Assembly: GCF_901542335.1 (NCBI RefSeq)
Contig: NZ_LR594036.1
Span: forward strand, 558,001-622,000
DNA: 64,000 bases
Source of the DNA: Streptococcus porcinus
GTDB lineage: Bacteria; Bacillota; Bacilli; Lactobacillales; Streptococcaceae
Direction: 5' to 3'
The position numbers and the translations under genes were made by a program. Below are positions 30,152 through 38,361 of this stretch, one piece after another. The notes under the pieces are model-generated. The model did no database searches, had not been told where the DNA came from, and saw only the letters and a program-made list of their open reading frames with translations. How positions within the stretch are numbered: position 1 is the first letter of the stretch; every line of letters begins with the position of its first letter.

Positions 30152-31001
30152 AAACTTAGAAAAAGAATACGGCAAAATTAAGGTTGTTGATGGTGTTAGT
30201 TGTGCTATGCATAAAGGAATATATGGGGTATTAGGTAGGAATGGAGCTGGTAAAACAACACTGTTTAGAATGATTACAGGGTTGATAAAAAAAACATCTG
30301 GTGAAATATTGTTTATAGAAAATGGGAGTTATATAAAAGAGAAAAAAATTGCTGAATTAATAGGGTACCTTCCTCAGGATTTTGGGATGTATCCAGATTT
30401 TACAGTTTCCGATATTATGGAAGAAATTTCAATATTAAGAAATATAACAAAATCAAATAGAAAAGATGAAATAAATTTACTTTTAGAAAAAGTAAATTTA
30501 TTAGAATACAAAAATAAAAAATACAAAGAATTATCAGGGGGAATGAAACGCAGGCTTGGATTAGCACAAGCAATGTTGGGTAATCCAAAGGTATTAATAG
30601 TGGATGAACCTACAGCTGGTGTTGATCCAAAGGAAAGGATATATATAAGGAAACTTTTGAGTGAATATGCAAAAGAAAATATTGTAATATTGTCTACACA
30701 CCTAGTCGAGGATATTGAACACATTTGTGAAGAGTTATTAATTATTGAACAAGGGAAATTAATATATCAAGGGAAAATAGATGATTTGCTTTTGAAAGCA
30801 TCAAACAATTTAGGAATTAAAGAGTTCTGTACTTTAGATGAATTTCAAGAATACTCATGCAACAATAATGTTTTTACATTTAGAAGGGAATGCAAAAAAA
30901 TTATTGCTACGGTTTCTAAGAGTAACTCTGATATTAAAGAATTTAATGTGAGCCTTGAAGATGCATATATGTGGAAGATAAGTGAAGGGGAAAACCAATG
31001 A
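30135..31001 (+). CDS. ABC transporter ATP-binding protein
   Basis: 288 residues from a GTG at 30135 (GGGGAG upstream), overlapping the truncated exporter gene by 17 bases. It has Walker A GRNGAGKTT, Q-loop YLPQDFGM, signature LSGGMKRR, Walker B VLIVDEPTAGVDP and H-loop STHLVED. This is the CcmA/BcrA-type ATPase that pairs with separate membrane proteins. The two following genes encode such partners, and all overlap by 4 bases, so this is one complex. A role in immunity or export for the secreted protein downstream is plausible. Confidence 0.88.
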   Translation: MEIVIKNLEKEYGKIKVVDGVSCAMHKGIYGVLGRNGAGKTTLFRMITGLIKKTSGEILFIENGSYIKEKKIAELIGYLPQDFGMYPDFTVSDIMEEISILRNITKSNRKDEINLLLEKVNLLEYKNKKYKELSGGMKRRLGLAQAMLGNPKVLIVDEPTAGVDPKERIYIRKLLSEYAKENIVILSTHLVEDIEHICEELLIIEQGKLIYQGKIDDLLLKASNNLGIKEFCTLDEFQEYSCNNNVFTFRRECKKIIATVSKSNSDIKEFNVSLEDAYMWKISEGENQ

Positions 31002-32038
31002 TTAAATTTCTTGCCTTTAATATAAAGAAAAAATGGAAAAGAATACCATTAATTATTTTGTTAGTTTTGCTTATGGTGTTTATTTTCACGCAAATAGGAG
31101 AAATTTTCCATTATCCTGTTAAAAGTGACGTGGATTTACATAAATTAGAAGGATATGGTGAAAATAATTATTTATATATAAATAAGACAGATTCTGAGAT
31201 AAAAAAAGAATTAAAAAACAATATAGTAAAAACCATTATGGATAATACGGATGGTTCTGACAATTTAAGTAGTCTTAAAGAACTTTTAAAAGATTTAGAT
31301 TATTACGATCTGGATGAAATTATCGAAAAAAGTAAAAAAGATAATGTTTCATATGCATATTTAAAAAATACTATACAAGAAATTAAGATGGAGTATAAAT
31401 CATATAATGCGATTAACAAAGATTTATTAGAAAGTACTAAAAACAAAGGTTATCAGATTGAATTTCAAAAAAATTATATTACTTATATTCAAGCTATAAT
31501 TGCATTTTTGTTGATTCCTTTTATTATAATTATTTTTGAAGAAGATGATAGGTATAATATAAGAGAATCCATGAAGATTACTTCAAATAAGTACCTGAAA
31601 TTTTTTATTGCAGAATTATGTACGGTGTTGATTCCTATAATTATATTCACATACACATTGGGAGTATGTTTGAATTTATATAGTTATTTTAAGTTTTATT
31701 TTGCAGGTTACGATATAGAATATTTACCAATGACTACAAAATACTGTTTGTATTTTATTCCGTCAGTAATTTGCTTTACATCAGTTTTAATACTGATTAT
31801 TTCTAAAGCGAAAAATTATATGTCCATAATGTCGCTATATTTGGTATGGATTATATTTAACATAACACCTAGAGCTACCAAATTACCTATGATTTTTGAA
31901 AGCTTAATAGTATTGCATCGCTTAGATACAAACATTTTAAATGAAAATACTATCATAATTAGGCAAGTATTAATTGTTATAATAAGTATAATTATACTTA
32001 TGCTATCATACAATAAACGAAAGGAGAAAATATTATGA
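30998..32038 (+). CDS. ABC transporter permease-like membrane protein
   Basis: 346 residues. One N-terminal span (about 14-33) is followed by an extracellular, charged loop of ~130 residues and then five or six spans in the second half (from about 160). This is the topology of ABC-2-type permeases with a large first loop. It overlaps the ATPase gene and the next membrane gene by 4 bases each. No enzymatic motif is seen. Very AT-rich coding. Confidence 0.75.
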   Translation: MIKFLAFNIKKKWKRIPLIILLVLLMVFIFTQIGEIFHYPVKSDVDLHKLEGYGENNYLYINKTDSEIKKELKNNIVKTIMDNTDGSDNLSSLKELLKDLDYYDLDEIIEKSKKDNVSYAYLKNTIQEIKMEYKSYNAINKDLLESTKNKGYQIEFQKNYITYIQAIIAFLLIPFIIIIFEEDDRYNIRESMKITSNKYLKFFIAELCTVLIPIIIFTYTLGVCLNLYSYFKFYFAGYDIEYLPMTTKYCLYFIPSVICFTSVLILIISKAKNYMSIMSLYLVWIIFNITPRATKLPMIFESLIVLHRLDTNILNENTIIIRQVLIVIISIIILMLSYNKRKEKIL

Positions 32039-32670
32039 TAAAAAAAAGATTGAATTTACAATACTTTGTTTACCCAATGGTATATTCCTTATTGATATTG
32101 TTTGCATTTAATATAAAAAGTGTTTTAGATTTTGTTAATGTTTCTATTATGTACCTACCATTGTATTTTATAATAACAGCTTCTAATTATAATACTAAGA
32201 TAAATGACATTGGTATGATAGAAATTGAATATATGCAAAATAGAAATAAGCTCTTAAATTATTTTAAGAGTGTTATTATCGAGCTTCTCAGCATTATTGT
32301 AATTATTACTGTTCACTTAGGTTTGTATATTATCTTTTATAGAATGGATTTTAATTCATCAGTGTCGATTTATGATTATATACTGAATACGTACACTTCA
32401 ATTTTATTGTTTGTAGGCTTCGCATACTTTGTGAGTTCTTTAACATTCAGTAAATCCATAGCGATTTTTGTTTGCAGTATTTTTTGGATTTATTTTATGA
32501 TTAATATAGATAGTACTTCAATTTTAAATCCATTTTTTTATGTTGGCAATCCTAATAGTTCTGTGGTTTACGTGTATGTACAAAGTATTATAGGTATTGG
32601 ATTTATTTTTTTAACAGGTTATCTTAAAACTAAAAGTCCATATTTTTTACAATCAATTAGAAGAATTTGA
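32035..32670 (+). CDS. second ABC transporter membrane protein
   Basis: 211 residues with about six hydrophobic segments and almost no soluble parts. It starts 4 bases inside the upstream permease gene (AAAGGAGAAAAT before the ATG). It is probably the second membrane subunit of the same ABC complex. I recognise no specific family. Confidence 0.7.
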   Translation: MIKKRLNLQYFVYPMVYSLLILFAFNIKSVLDFVNVSIMYLPLYFIITASNYNTKINDIGMIEIEYMQNRNKLLNYFKSVIIELLSIIVIITVHLGLYIIFYRMDFNSSVSIYDYILNTYTSILLFVGFAYFVSSLTFSKSIAIFVCSIFWIYFMINIDSTSILNPFFYVGNPNSSVVYVYVQSIIGIGFIFLTGYLKTKSPYFLQSIRRI

Positions 32671-32786
32671 CACTTAAAGATAGGGGATATTTTTATATGC
32701 ATTTATTATTTCTAAAATTTATTTTTGAAAATAATAAGAGTGTGTATATATTATTGTTATTGTTGTTGTTTAGAGAGGAGTTGTTT

Positions 32787-33356
32787 ATGATTATTAATGC
32801 AAGAAAGCTAAAATTTGTTTTATTATGTTGTTTTACTCTACTTTTAATTAATTGTTCTAGTGTGTTTGCTATGGGGGCTGAACATGATAATGTAACATTT
32901 GATAAGGTGGAAAAAATAGGAAATAAAGTAGAACAGTATCTAGTAGTAAAAGGAACATACGTTTATTTTAATTATGAATTAGCTGAAAAAAACAAAGAAT
33001 CATTTGAAGTGATTGAACAAGGCTTATTGATAGAATCGATAAGTAACGAATTTAATGGAACTAATGGTCTCCAATTAAGAAGTGTTTCTATAAGTTTACC
33101 TATATGGGGGAATTATTGTGGTCCAGGATATAGTGGAGAAGATTTTACAAAACCTGCACAAGATATTTTGGATGAGGGGTGTAGGAGACATGATAAATGC
33201 TATAAATGGGGGTTATCATTAACTCAAAACTGCGAATGCAATCGAGCTTTGGTTCAATATATCGACGAAAACAAAAGTAAAATGACTGGGAAAATGGCAA
33301 AAGTTGCTTGGGCAATAAGAACATATTTTAATACAATAGGAATGATAGGGTGTTAA
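32787..33356 (+). CDS. secreted phospholipase-A2-like protein
   Basis: 189 residues from the ATG at 32787, chosen for GAGAGGAG 6 bases upstream. A signal peptide covers about 1-28 (likely cleavage after SVFA). The C-terminal half carries YCGPGYSG (110-117) and CRRHDKCY (132-139), then C149 and C151. The pair YxGPG (calcium loop) and CxxHDxCY (catalytic His135-Asp136) is the phospholipase A2 signature, closest in form to the bee-venom and parvovirus-type enzymes. The second catalytic Asp cannot be placed with certainty. It follows the ABC genes and probably forms one cargo unit with them. Confidence 0.75.
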   Translation: MIINARKLKFVLLCCFTLLLINCSSVFAMGAEHDNVTFDKVEKIGNKVEQYLVVKGTYVYFNYELAEKNKESFEVIEQGLLIESISNEFNGTNGLQLRSVSISLPIWGNYCGPGYSGEDFTKPAQDILDEGCRRHDKCYKWGLSLTQNCECNRALVQYIDENKSKMTGKMAKVAWAIRTYFNTIGMIGC

Positions 33357-33680
33357 TTAATCAGTGAAGAGTATAGGTTATTATACTATGGAATAAATGA
33401 TATTTGACCATTACATGAGCCTTAAATTAATTCATAGTCTATTTATATATAAATCGAGAGATACATAGTTGTATTATATGTATTTTCTATCCACATCCCA
33501 ATATTATTTTGAATTTAAATAATGTATATTGGGAGACATGAGTATGTACAGAAAATTTTTATTAGCAATAGGATTAAATACAAAGAGTGAACTAATACAT
33601 AAGATTACCTTGATTTTTACTTGTTATCCTTTTTTATGAAATAAAAACTGAATATAAATTTTTTATTTGTTTGTTTTTAC
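33357..33680 (+). other. non-coding AT-rich gap after the phospholipase-like gene
   Basis: No gene of normal size. There is a short hairpin without T tract (AGTATA...TATACT, about 33369-33386) and a possible 31-codon frame at 33544-33639 preceded by GGGAGA, which I do not consider a supported gene. It may contain the boundary between the cargo block and the sigma-like/recombinase module. Confidence 0.5.
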
Positions 33681-33720
33681 GAGGACTTCGCATGTCAAAA
33701 TGCAGAGGTCCTCCTTTTTT
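33681..33720 (+). terminator. terminator-like leader hairpin of the first sigma-like gene
   Basis: Outer stem GAGGAC (33681-33686) with GTCCTC (33708-33713), inner stem GCAT (33690-33693) with ATGC (33700-33703), then CTTTTTT. The same design occurs before the second sigma-like gene, with a different but still paired inner stem (CTAC/GTAG). It ends 45 bases before the start codon, so it may control entry into the gene. Confidence 0.75.
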
Positions 33721-33764
33721 ATGCTCAAAAATCAAAAAAATGAGTAAAAAAGGAGGACAAAAGT

Positions 33765-34166
33765 ATGTCAAACAAAGAAAAATACATTTATGTTAAAGGT
33801 AATAAGATCTATGTCTCTGATGAAGTGTATAGAGCATATAAAAAAGAACTTAATCATGAAGCTCACTTGAAAAGATTGGATAGAAAACATAAGGTATTTA
33901 ATTTTGGAGACTTTAACACAAGTATTGTAGATGTTGCCGATGACACAGTAGATGTTGAAAAAATCATTGAAACTAAAATGCTGATAGAAGATCTGTATCG
34001 TGCATTGGACAGTCTAAATGATGAAGAGAGAAAGTTAATCGAAGCACTATATTTTGATGATAAAACTCTCACAGAAGTTGCAAAGCAAGGTGATACGAAT
34101 CCGATGAAAATCAGTAGACTAAGAAATAGGATTTTAGAGAAACTGAGAAAACTTTTGGATAAGTAA
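33765..34166 (+). CDS. sigma-region-4-like protein (copy 1)
   Basis: 133 residues. The C-terminal half resembles sigma factor region 4 (LYRALDSLNDEERKLIEALYFDDKTLTEVAKQ...ISRLRNRILEKLRKLL), a helix-turn-helix that normally contacts -35 DNA. There is no region 2, so it cannot melt promoters alone. The N-terminal part (YVKGNKIYVSDEVYRAYKKELNHE) is shared with the paralogue at 54498. RBS AAAGGAGGA. The gene lies between two terminator-like hairpins and is followed by the structured RNA. Confidence 0.8.
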   Translation: MSNKEKYIYVKGNKIYVSDEVYRAYKKELNHEAHLKRLDRKHKVFNFGDFNTSIVDVADDTVDVEKIIETKMLIEDLYRALDSLNDEERKLIEALYFDDKTLTEVAKQGDTNPMKISRLRNRILEKLRKLLDK

Positions 34167-34178
34167 ATTAAGTTTAAG

Positions 34179-34212
34179 TAGAGGGCAGGGAAAATCTTTG
34201 TCCTCTATTTTT
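34179..34212 (+). terminator. terminator after sigma-like copy 1
   Basis: TAGAGGGCA (34179-34187) pairs with TGTCCTCTA (34199-34207), followed by TTTTT. It separates the sigma-like gene from the structured RNA, which therefore probably has its own promoter. Confidence 0.75.
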
Positions 34213-34240
34213 AAAAAATTTTCAAAAAAAGTGTTAAAAG

Positions 34241-34269
34241 TTGTTCTGAAAGTAAGGTTTATATATAGA
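34241..34269 (+). promoter_or_regulatory. candidate promoter of structured RNA copy 1
   Basis: TTGTTC (34241-34246), a 17-base spacer and TATAGA (34264-34269). Transcription would begin near 34277, about 30 bases before the conserved part of the RNA. No equally clear promoter is seen at copy 2. Confidence 0.5.
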
Positions 34270-34305
34270 GGGACTTTTATACCTCGTTATATGTAGATTT
34301 TGTTT

Positions 34306-34598
34306 TTTGACAACTGAATAGACCAAGACAAGACGTTAACCGATAGTGGAGCAATTTACGAACTTACGCCAAGATAAACCTGCTAAGATAATTGGTTTAA
34401 ATGAATACCTACATTGTGTAGAGGATATAAGGTTTGTAGCGATAAATAGATTTGTATGAAAAGAGGATGGCAACTCTTGTGCGATGATACTAATGGGGAT
34501 AATGATACTTCTACAGTTGAAGCCGGCTCATCTTGAAAAGGGGCGGAGGTGAAATTCCTATGTAGCAGCCAATGCACTTGTCAATGTCAAAAAACTTA
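34306..34598 (+). ncRNA. conserved structured RNA, copy 1 (293 nt)
   Basis: Matches copy 2 (55050-55342) end to end at equal length. Near-identical blocks include TTTGACAACTGAATAGACCA, ACGCCAAGA, AAATGAATACC, ATGGCAACT, GATAATGATACTTC, AGCCGGCTC and the stretch 34545-34577. Variable parts still pair: GACAAG (34327-34332) with CTTGTC (34577-34582) corresponds to GGTAGG/CCTACC in copy 2; hairpin AAGAG/CTCTT (34461-34478) corresponds to ATAAG/CTTAT around the same loop core ATGGCAA. The 5' block resembles an rRNA boxA; GGAGGTGA (34545-34552) and ATG-TAG (34560-34565) are conserved. It lies upstream of the DUF6870-like and recombinase genes. No known RNA family recognised. Confidence 0.8.
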
Positions 34599-34631
34599 AT
34601 TAGAGAAAACAACGAAGAAAGGAGTTTTCTA

Positions 34632-34862
34632 ATGAATATAGAAGAATTAACAAGATATAAAAATATGTCAGTGGAAGATATAGATAAAAAGATAGTCCCT
34701 GACATTAAAGATATAAGAGATAAAAGCAGCGTAGATCCGATTTCTATGTATTTTATGAAAGTCGGTAATGTGCTTGTAAAATGCAGTTACGCAAAAATTG
34801 GGCGAAGTTTAGAGGATTGTTTTCTATCATATTTGCAGAAGAAAGCAATGCTGATTGATTAA
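34632..34862 (+). CDS. DUF6870-like small protein preceding the recombinases
   Basis: 76 residues from the ATG at 34632 (AAAGGAG upstream). The end (DPISMYFMKVGNVLVKCSYAK then SLEDCFLSYL) has the pattern of a small conserved protein found next to serine recombinases in Firmicute mobile elements: a short strand with Cys, then V-KVSFS, then LEDxLxxYL. The N-terminal part (IEELTRYKNMSVEDID) resembles a helical lead. Function unknown; possibly an accessory or directionality factor. Confidence 0.65.
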   Translation: MNIEELTRYKNMSVEDIDKKIVPDIKDIRDKSSVDPISMYFMKVGNVLVKCSYAKIGRSLEDCFLSYLQKKAMLID

Positions 34863-34894
34863 AAAATATGATAAATGGGAGCTGACTTTTTTGT

Positions 34895-34900
34895 TTAAAT
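34895..34900 (+). promoter_or_regulatory. extended -10 element before recombinase 1
   Basis: TGCTATACT (TATACT at 34895-34900) lies 107 bases before the first recombinase. The same AGTGCTATA(A/C)TATA-type element occurs before the single recombinase near 55568. The -35 region is weak here. Confidence 0.45.
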
Positions 34901-35006
34901 GTGCTATACTATATAAATATATAGGGATGCAATTTAATATGTGCTGAGAACTCCAAGTTATCATATTTTTCTCTGGAAAAATAATGAATGATTTGGAGGT
35001 TTTGTT

Positions 35007-36677
35007 ATGTCTAAAAATACTTTAAATGTAAATAGTTTTAAGGTGGCGATGTATCTTAGATTATCTCAGGACGATGAAAAATATGACAAAAATTTCAAGG
35101 TAGAGAGCAATAGTATTTCTAATAAAAGGTTACAAATAAAAGATTATATTGCTAATCAGCAAGATATGGAACTTGCAAAAGAATATATAGATGATGGATA
35201 TTCAGGAATAAACTTTGAAAGACCGGCTTTTAAGGCAATGATGGAAGATGTCATTACTGGAAATATTAACTGTATTATTGTAAAAGACTTATCGAGATTT
35301 GGAAGAGATTATATTGATAGCGGAAGATACTTACAAAGAGTATTTCCTTCTCTTGATGTGAGGTTTATTGCTTTAAATGACAACTATGACAGCTTTACAG
35401 CAAGTGAAACGGAAAAGAACTTAGTTATTCCTTTTAAGAACTTTATCAATGATAACTATTGTAGAGATACATCTGCAAAGGTAAGAAGTGTTTGCAAGGT
35501 CAAGAGAAAACAAGGACAGTTTATATCAAACTACACCCCTTATGGCTATGAAAAAGATAAAGAAGATAAGCACAAAATTGTAATAGATAAAGAAGTAGAG
35601 TATGTAGTGCAAAAAATCTTTACTATGAAGCTTGAGGGTTATAGTTCATTTTCTATTGCAAAACACTTAAATGATAATGGAATATTATCTCCTATGGAAT
35701 ACAAGAAATCAAAGGGGATTAGGTATAAGACAGGCTTTAGTACAAAAGCTGTTGCTAAGTGGGATACACCTGCTATTAATCGCATTCTAACCAATGAAAT
35801 CTATATTGGAACGCTTCAACAAGGGAAAAGAGAGAAGGTAAACTATAAGCTTGATAAAGTTGTTTCTAAAGATAGAAGTGATTGGATTGAAATTGAAGAT
35901 AACCACGAGGCAATTATTGATACCAATGATTTCGAGATTGTGCAGAAACTTTTAAAATGCGACATAAAGGCAAGAAATATAGGTGAAAAGGCAGATATAT
36001 TTTCCGGACTTTTATTTTGTAAGGATTGTAATTCACAAATGACAAAGAAAGTAGATAGAAGAGGAAAGAATCCTACAATCTACTATATTTGCTCTATGTA
36101 TAATAAGGGGAAGTCATGCAGCAGGCACTCTATTAAGCAGGAAGAACTGAAAAAGACGGTTCTTGAAACCATTCGTCACTATATAAACTCGCTTGGGAAA
36201 TACGAAGTTATTTCTGAAAAAGTAAGAGAAATGGAAATCTCTTATGAATTATTCAAAAAAATAGATAAAAGACAAGAACATACGAAAAAAAGTAAAGCGA
36301 AGTTTGAGCTTTTAAAATCATCCTTGTTTCAGGATTTAAAAGAAGGTCTTATTTCTGAAGAAGAATTTTACGATATGAGAGAGTTTTATACCAATCGTAT
36401 TGTAGAAAGCGAGCTGATTTTAGAAAGACAGGATAAAGAAATTGCAAGGCTGTATAAAAAGAGTATAGGTAATCAGAACTTCTTTTCTGAAATTAAGAAG
36501 TATAAAAATATCAATACTTTAGAAAGAGGACTTCTTGTAAGGTTAATAGATAAAATATATGTCTTGGAAAATCAAAGGATAGAAATTCATTTTAACTACG
36601 ATGAAACTTTAGATATATTTGATAAATTAAATAGCTACCCACTTCAAACACAAGAAAGAATCAGGGAGGTGGTGTAG
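35007..36677 (+). CDS. large serine recombinase 1 of 3
   Basis: 556 residues. The N-terminal resolvase domain has likely catalytic S20 (MYLRLSQDD) and VKDLSRFGRDYI. The recombinase domain spans about 165-290, a zinc-ribbon-like region is at about 333-375 (CKDCNSQMTKK...CSMYNKGKSCSRH), and a coiled coil ends the protein. Enzymes of this class integrate and excise elements through a Ser-linked double-strand break. RBS TTTGGAGG. The stop directly precedes the next recombinase start, so the three genes form one operon. Confidence 0.93.
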   Translation: MSKNTLNVNSFKVAMYLRLSQDDEKYDKNFKVESNSISNKRLQIKDYIANQQDMELAKEYIDDGYSGINFERPAFKAMMEDVITGNINCIIVKDLSRFGRDYIDSGRYLQRVFPSLDVRFIALNDNYDSFTASETEKNLVIPFKNFINDNYCRDTSAKVRSVCKVKRKQGQFISNYTPYGYEKDKEDKHKIVIDKEVEYVVQKIFTMKLEGYSSFSIAKHLNDNGILSPMEYKKSKGIRYKTGFSTKAVAKWDTPAINRILTNEIYIGTLQQGKREKVNYKLDKVVSKDRSDWIEIEDNHEAIIDTNDFEIVQKLLKCDIKARNIGEKADIFSGLLFCKDCNSQMTKKVDRRGKNPTIYYICSMYNKGKSCSRHSIKQEELKKTVLETIRHYINSLGKYEVISEKVREMEISYELFKKIDKRQEHTKKSKAKFELLKSSLFQDLKEGLISEEEFYDMREFYTNRIVESELILERQDKEIARLYKKSIGNQNFFSEIKKYKNINTLERGLLVRLIDKIYVLENQRIEIHFNYDETLDIFDKLNSYPLQTQERIREVV

Positions 36678-38360
36678 ATGGCAAGAACCGCAAACAGGAG
36701 AATGTCAGCAGAAGAAAATAAAGTAAGGATTGAACCTTTAAACAGTTTTCAAACAGCTATTTATGCCAGAATTTCAAGAGATAAGAAAGAGAAGCCAAGT
36801 GATTCCATTGAAAATCAGATTGCTCTTTGCGAGGGGTATATCCAAAAGAATGATGATCTTAGCTTGGCTGCTGTCTATAAGGATATTTCAAAGACCGGAA
36901 CGAATTTTGAAAGACCGGACTTTGATAAATTGATGGATGAAATCAGACAGGGAAAAATTGAGTGTATTGTCGTAAAGGACTTATCTCGTTTTGGAAGAAA
37001 CTATATTGAGCTTGGGAATTTTATTGAGAAGATATTTCCATTTCTCAATGTAAGATTTATTGCTGTTAATGATAATTTTGATACTTTTCATATGGAAGAC
37101 CCAAATAAATCGCTTGAAGTGATTTTGAAGAATCTTGTTAATGAGGGCTATGCGAAAGATATTTCAAAGAAAGTATCTACATCTCATCAGATACGAATCA
37201 AGCAAGGTGGATTTATCTGTGGGTCAGCGCCTTATGGGTATACGGCACGAAAAGACGAGAATGGAATAAGAAGATTGTATATAGATGAAAGTACGGCACC
37301 CATTGTTAAGGACATCTTTGAATCGTACTTAAAAGGACTTAGTACACTTGAAATTTCAAAGCTGCTACATGAAAGAAAAGTCTATGTTGCTACGGATTAT
37401 CGAAAATACAAAAAAGCCATAGCCGATAATGATGAGCCTGTTAGAATTTGGAATCCAACTACGGTTTTACAAGTGCTTAAAAATCGTGTTTATACAGGGA
37501 CTTTAATTCAAGGAAGAAATCAAAAGCATTTATATGAGGGAAAAAAGAGAGAAAGACTTTGTGAAGAACACTGGACAGTAACAGAAAATGCCCATGAAGT
37601 CATTATCTCAATAGATACTTTTGAAAAGGTGCAGGCGGTAATTTCCACAAAATCGAGTCAGATTAGAAATAGCAGACAGAAAAATGCTCATTCTAAAGAT
37701 GATACGGTCTTTAGAGGAAAAGTTTATTGTGGGATTTGCAAAAAGAGAATGAGCGTTCACAGGCAACAAAGTGGTAAAAAATCCGTGTTTTATTTTAGTT
37801 GCAATAGGTTTCAAGAATTTACAACAGAAAAATGTGGAGTGGCTATTACGGAAACCACTCTTGAAAAAACTGTTAAGGCAGCTTTTGATGCAATCCTTTT
37901 AAATAACGGTAAAAGCTACAAAGAATACTTAAAGGGTTATGAGAAAGTAATAGGAGAACTTGATAGAAAGAGTGATAGGGAACTCACTGAGATCAACCGG
38001 AAATATACAAAACTTAGCAGGCTTCAAAGTGAATATTATGAAAAGTATGTTTTGGGAGAATGGACAAAAGAAACTTTTGAAAAAGAGAAAGATAACCTCA
38101 ATCAAAGTAAGAAAGAATTGGAGATTTTCAAGGAAAAGCAAATATCAACTTATGATGAAGAAAAATTCAAACTTCAGGAACAGCATAAGTATCTTGAAGC
38201 TCTTATCAAGGGAAAAAACAAGAAATGGGATAAGGATTTTGTAACTGCCATTATAGATAAGATATTTATCGGAAAAGATAATAGCATAGAAATCAAGTTT
38301 AATTTTGAAGAGAAGTCTGTGGTTAGAGAAAAACTTGGTGGAAAGGTAAAAAGGTGCTGA
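36678..38360 (+). CDS. large serine recombinase 2 of 3
   Basis: 560 residues, starting immediately after the first recombinase stop (GGGAGG overlaps the end of that gene). Likely catalytic S33 (IYARISRDK), VKDLSRFGRNYI, a recombinase domain with GSAPYGYTARK, a zinc ribbon (CGICKKRMSVH...CNRFQ..TEKCG) and a coiled coil. It differs clearly from its neighbours, so the three are not a recent tandem duplication and probably have separate roles in one reaction. Confidence 0.93.
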   Translation: MARTANRRMSAEENKVRIEPLNSFQTAIYARISRDKKEKPSDSIENQIALCEGYIQKNDDLSLAAVYKDISKTGTNFERPDFDKLMDEIRQGKIECIVVKDLSRFGRNYIELGNFIEKIFPFLNVRFIAVNDNFDTFHMEDPNKSLEVILKNLVNEGYAKDISKKVSTSHQIRIKQGGFICGSAPYGYTARKDENGIRRLYIDESTAPIVKDIFESYLKGLSTLEISKLLHERKVYVATDYRKYKKAIADNDEPVRIWNPTTVLQVLKNRVYTGTLIQGRNQKHLYEGKKRERLCEEHWTVTENAHEVIISIDTFEKVQAVISTKSSQIRNSRQKNAHSKDDTVFRGKVYCGICKKRMSVHRQQSGKKSVFYFSCNRFQEFTTEKCGVAITETTLEKTVKAAFDAILLNNGKSYKEYLKGYEKVIGELDRKSDRELTEINRKYTKLSRLQSEYYEKYVLGEWTKETFEKEKDNLNQSKKELEIFKEKQISTYDEEKFKLQEQHKYLEALIKGKNKKWDKDFVTAIIDKIFIGKDNSIEIKFNFEEKSVVREKLGGKVKRC

Positions 38361-38361
38361 T

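Noticed and set aside
32667..32786. Longer version of the phospholipase-like protein starting with TTG
   Set aside because: It overlaps the end of the upstream gene, lacks a ribosome binding site and would put extra sequence before a normal signal peptide; the ATG at 32787 has a good site.
33544..33639. 31-codon ORF after the phospholipase-like gene
   Set aside because: Only a moderate ribosome binding site and no recognisable sequence; too short to claim.
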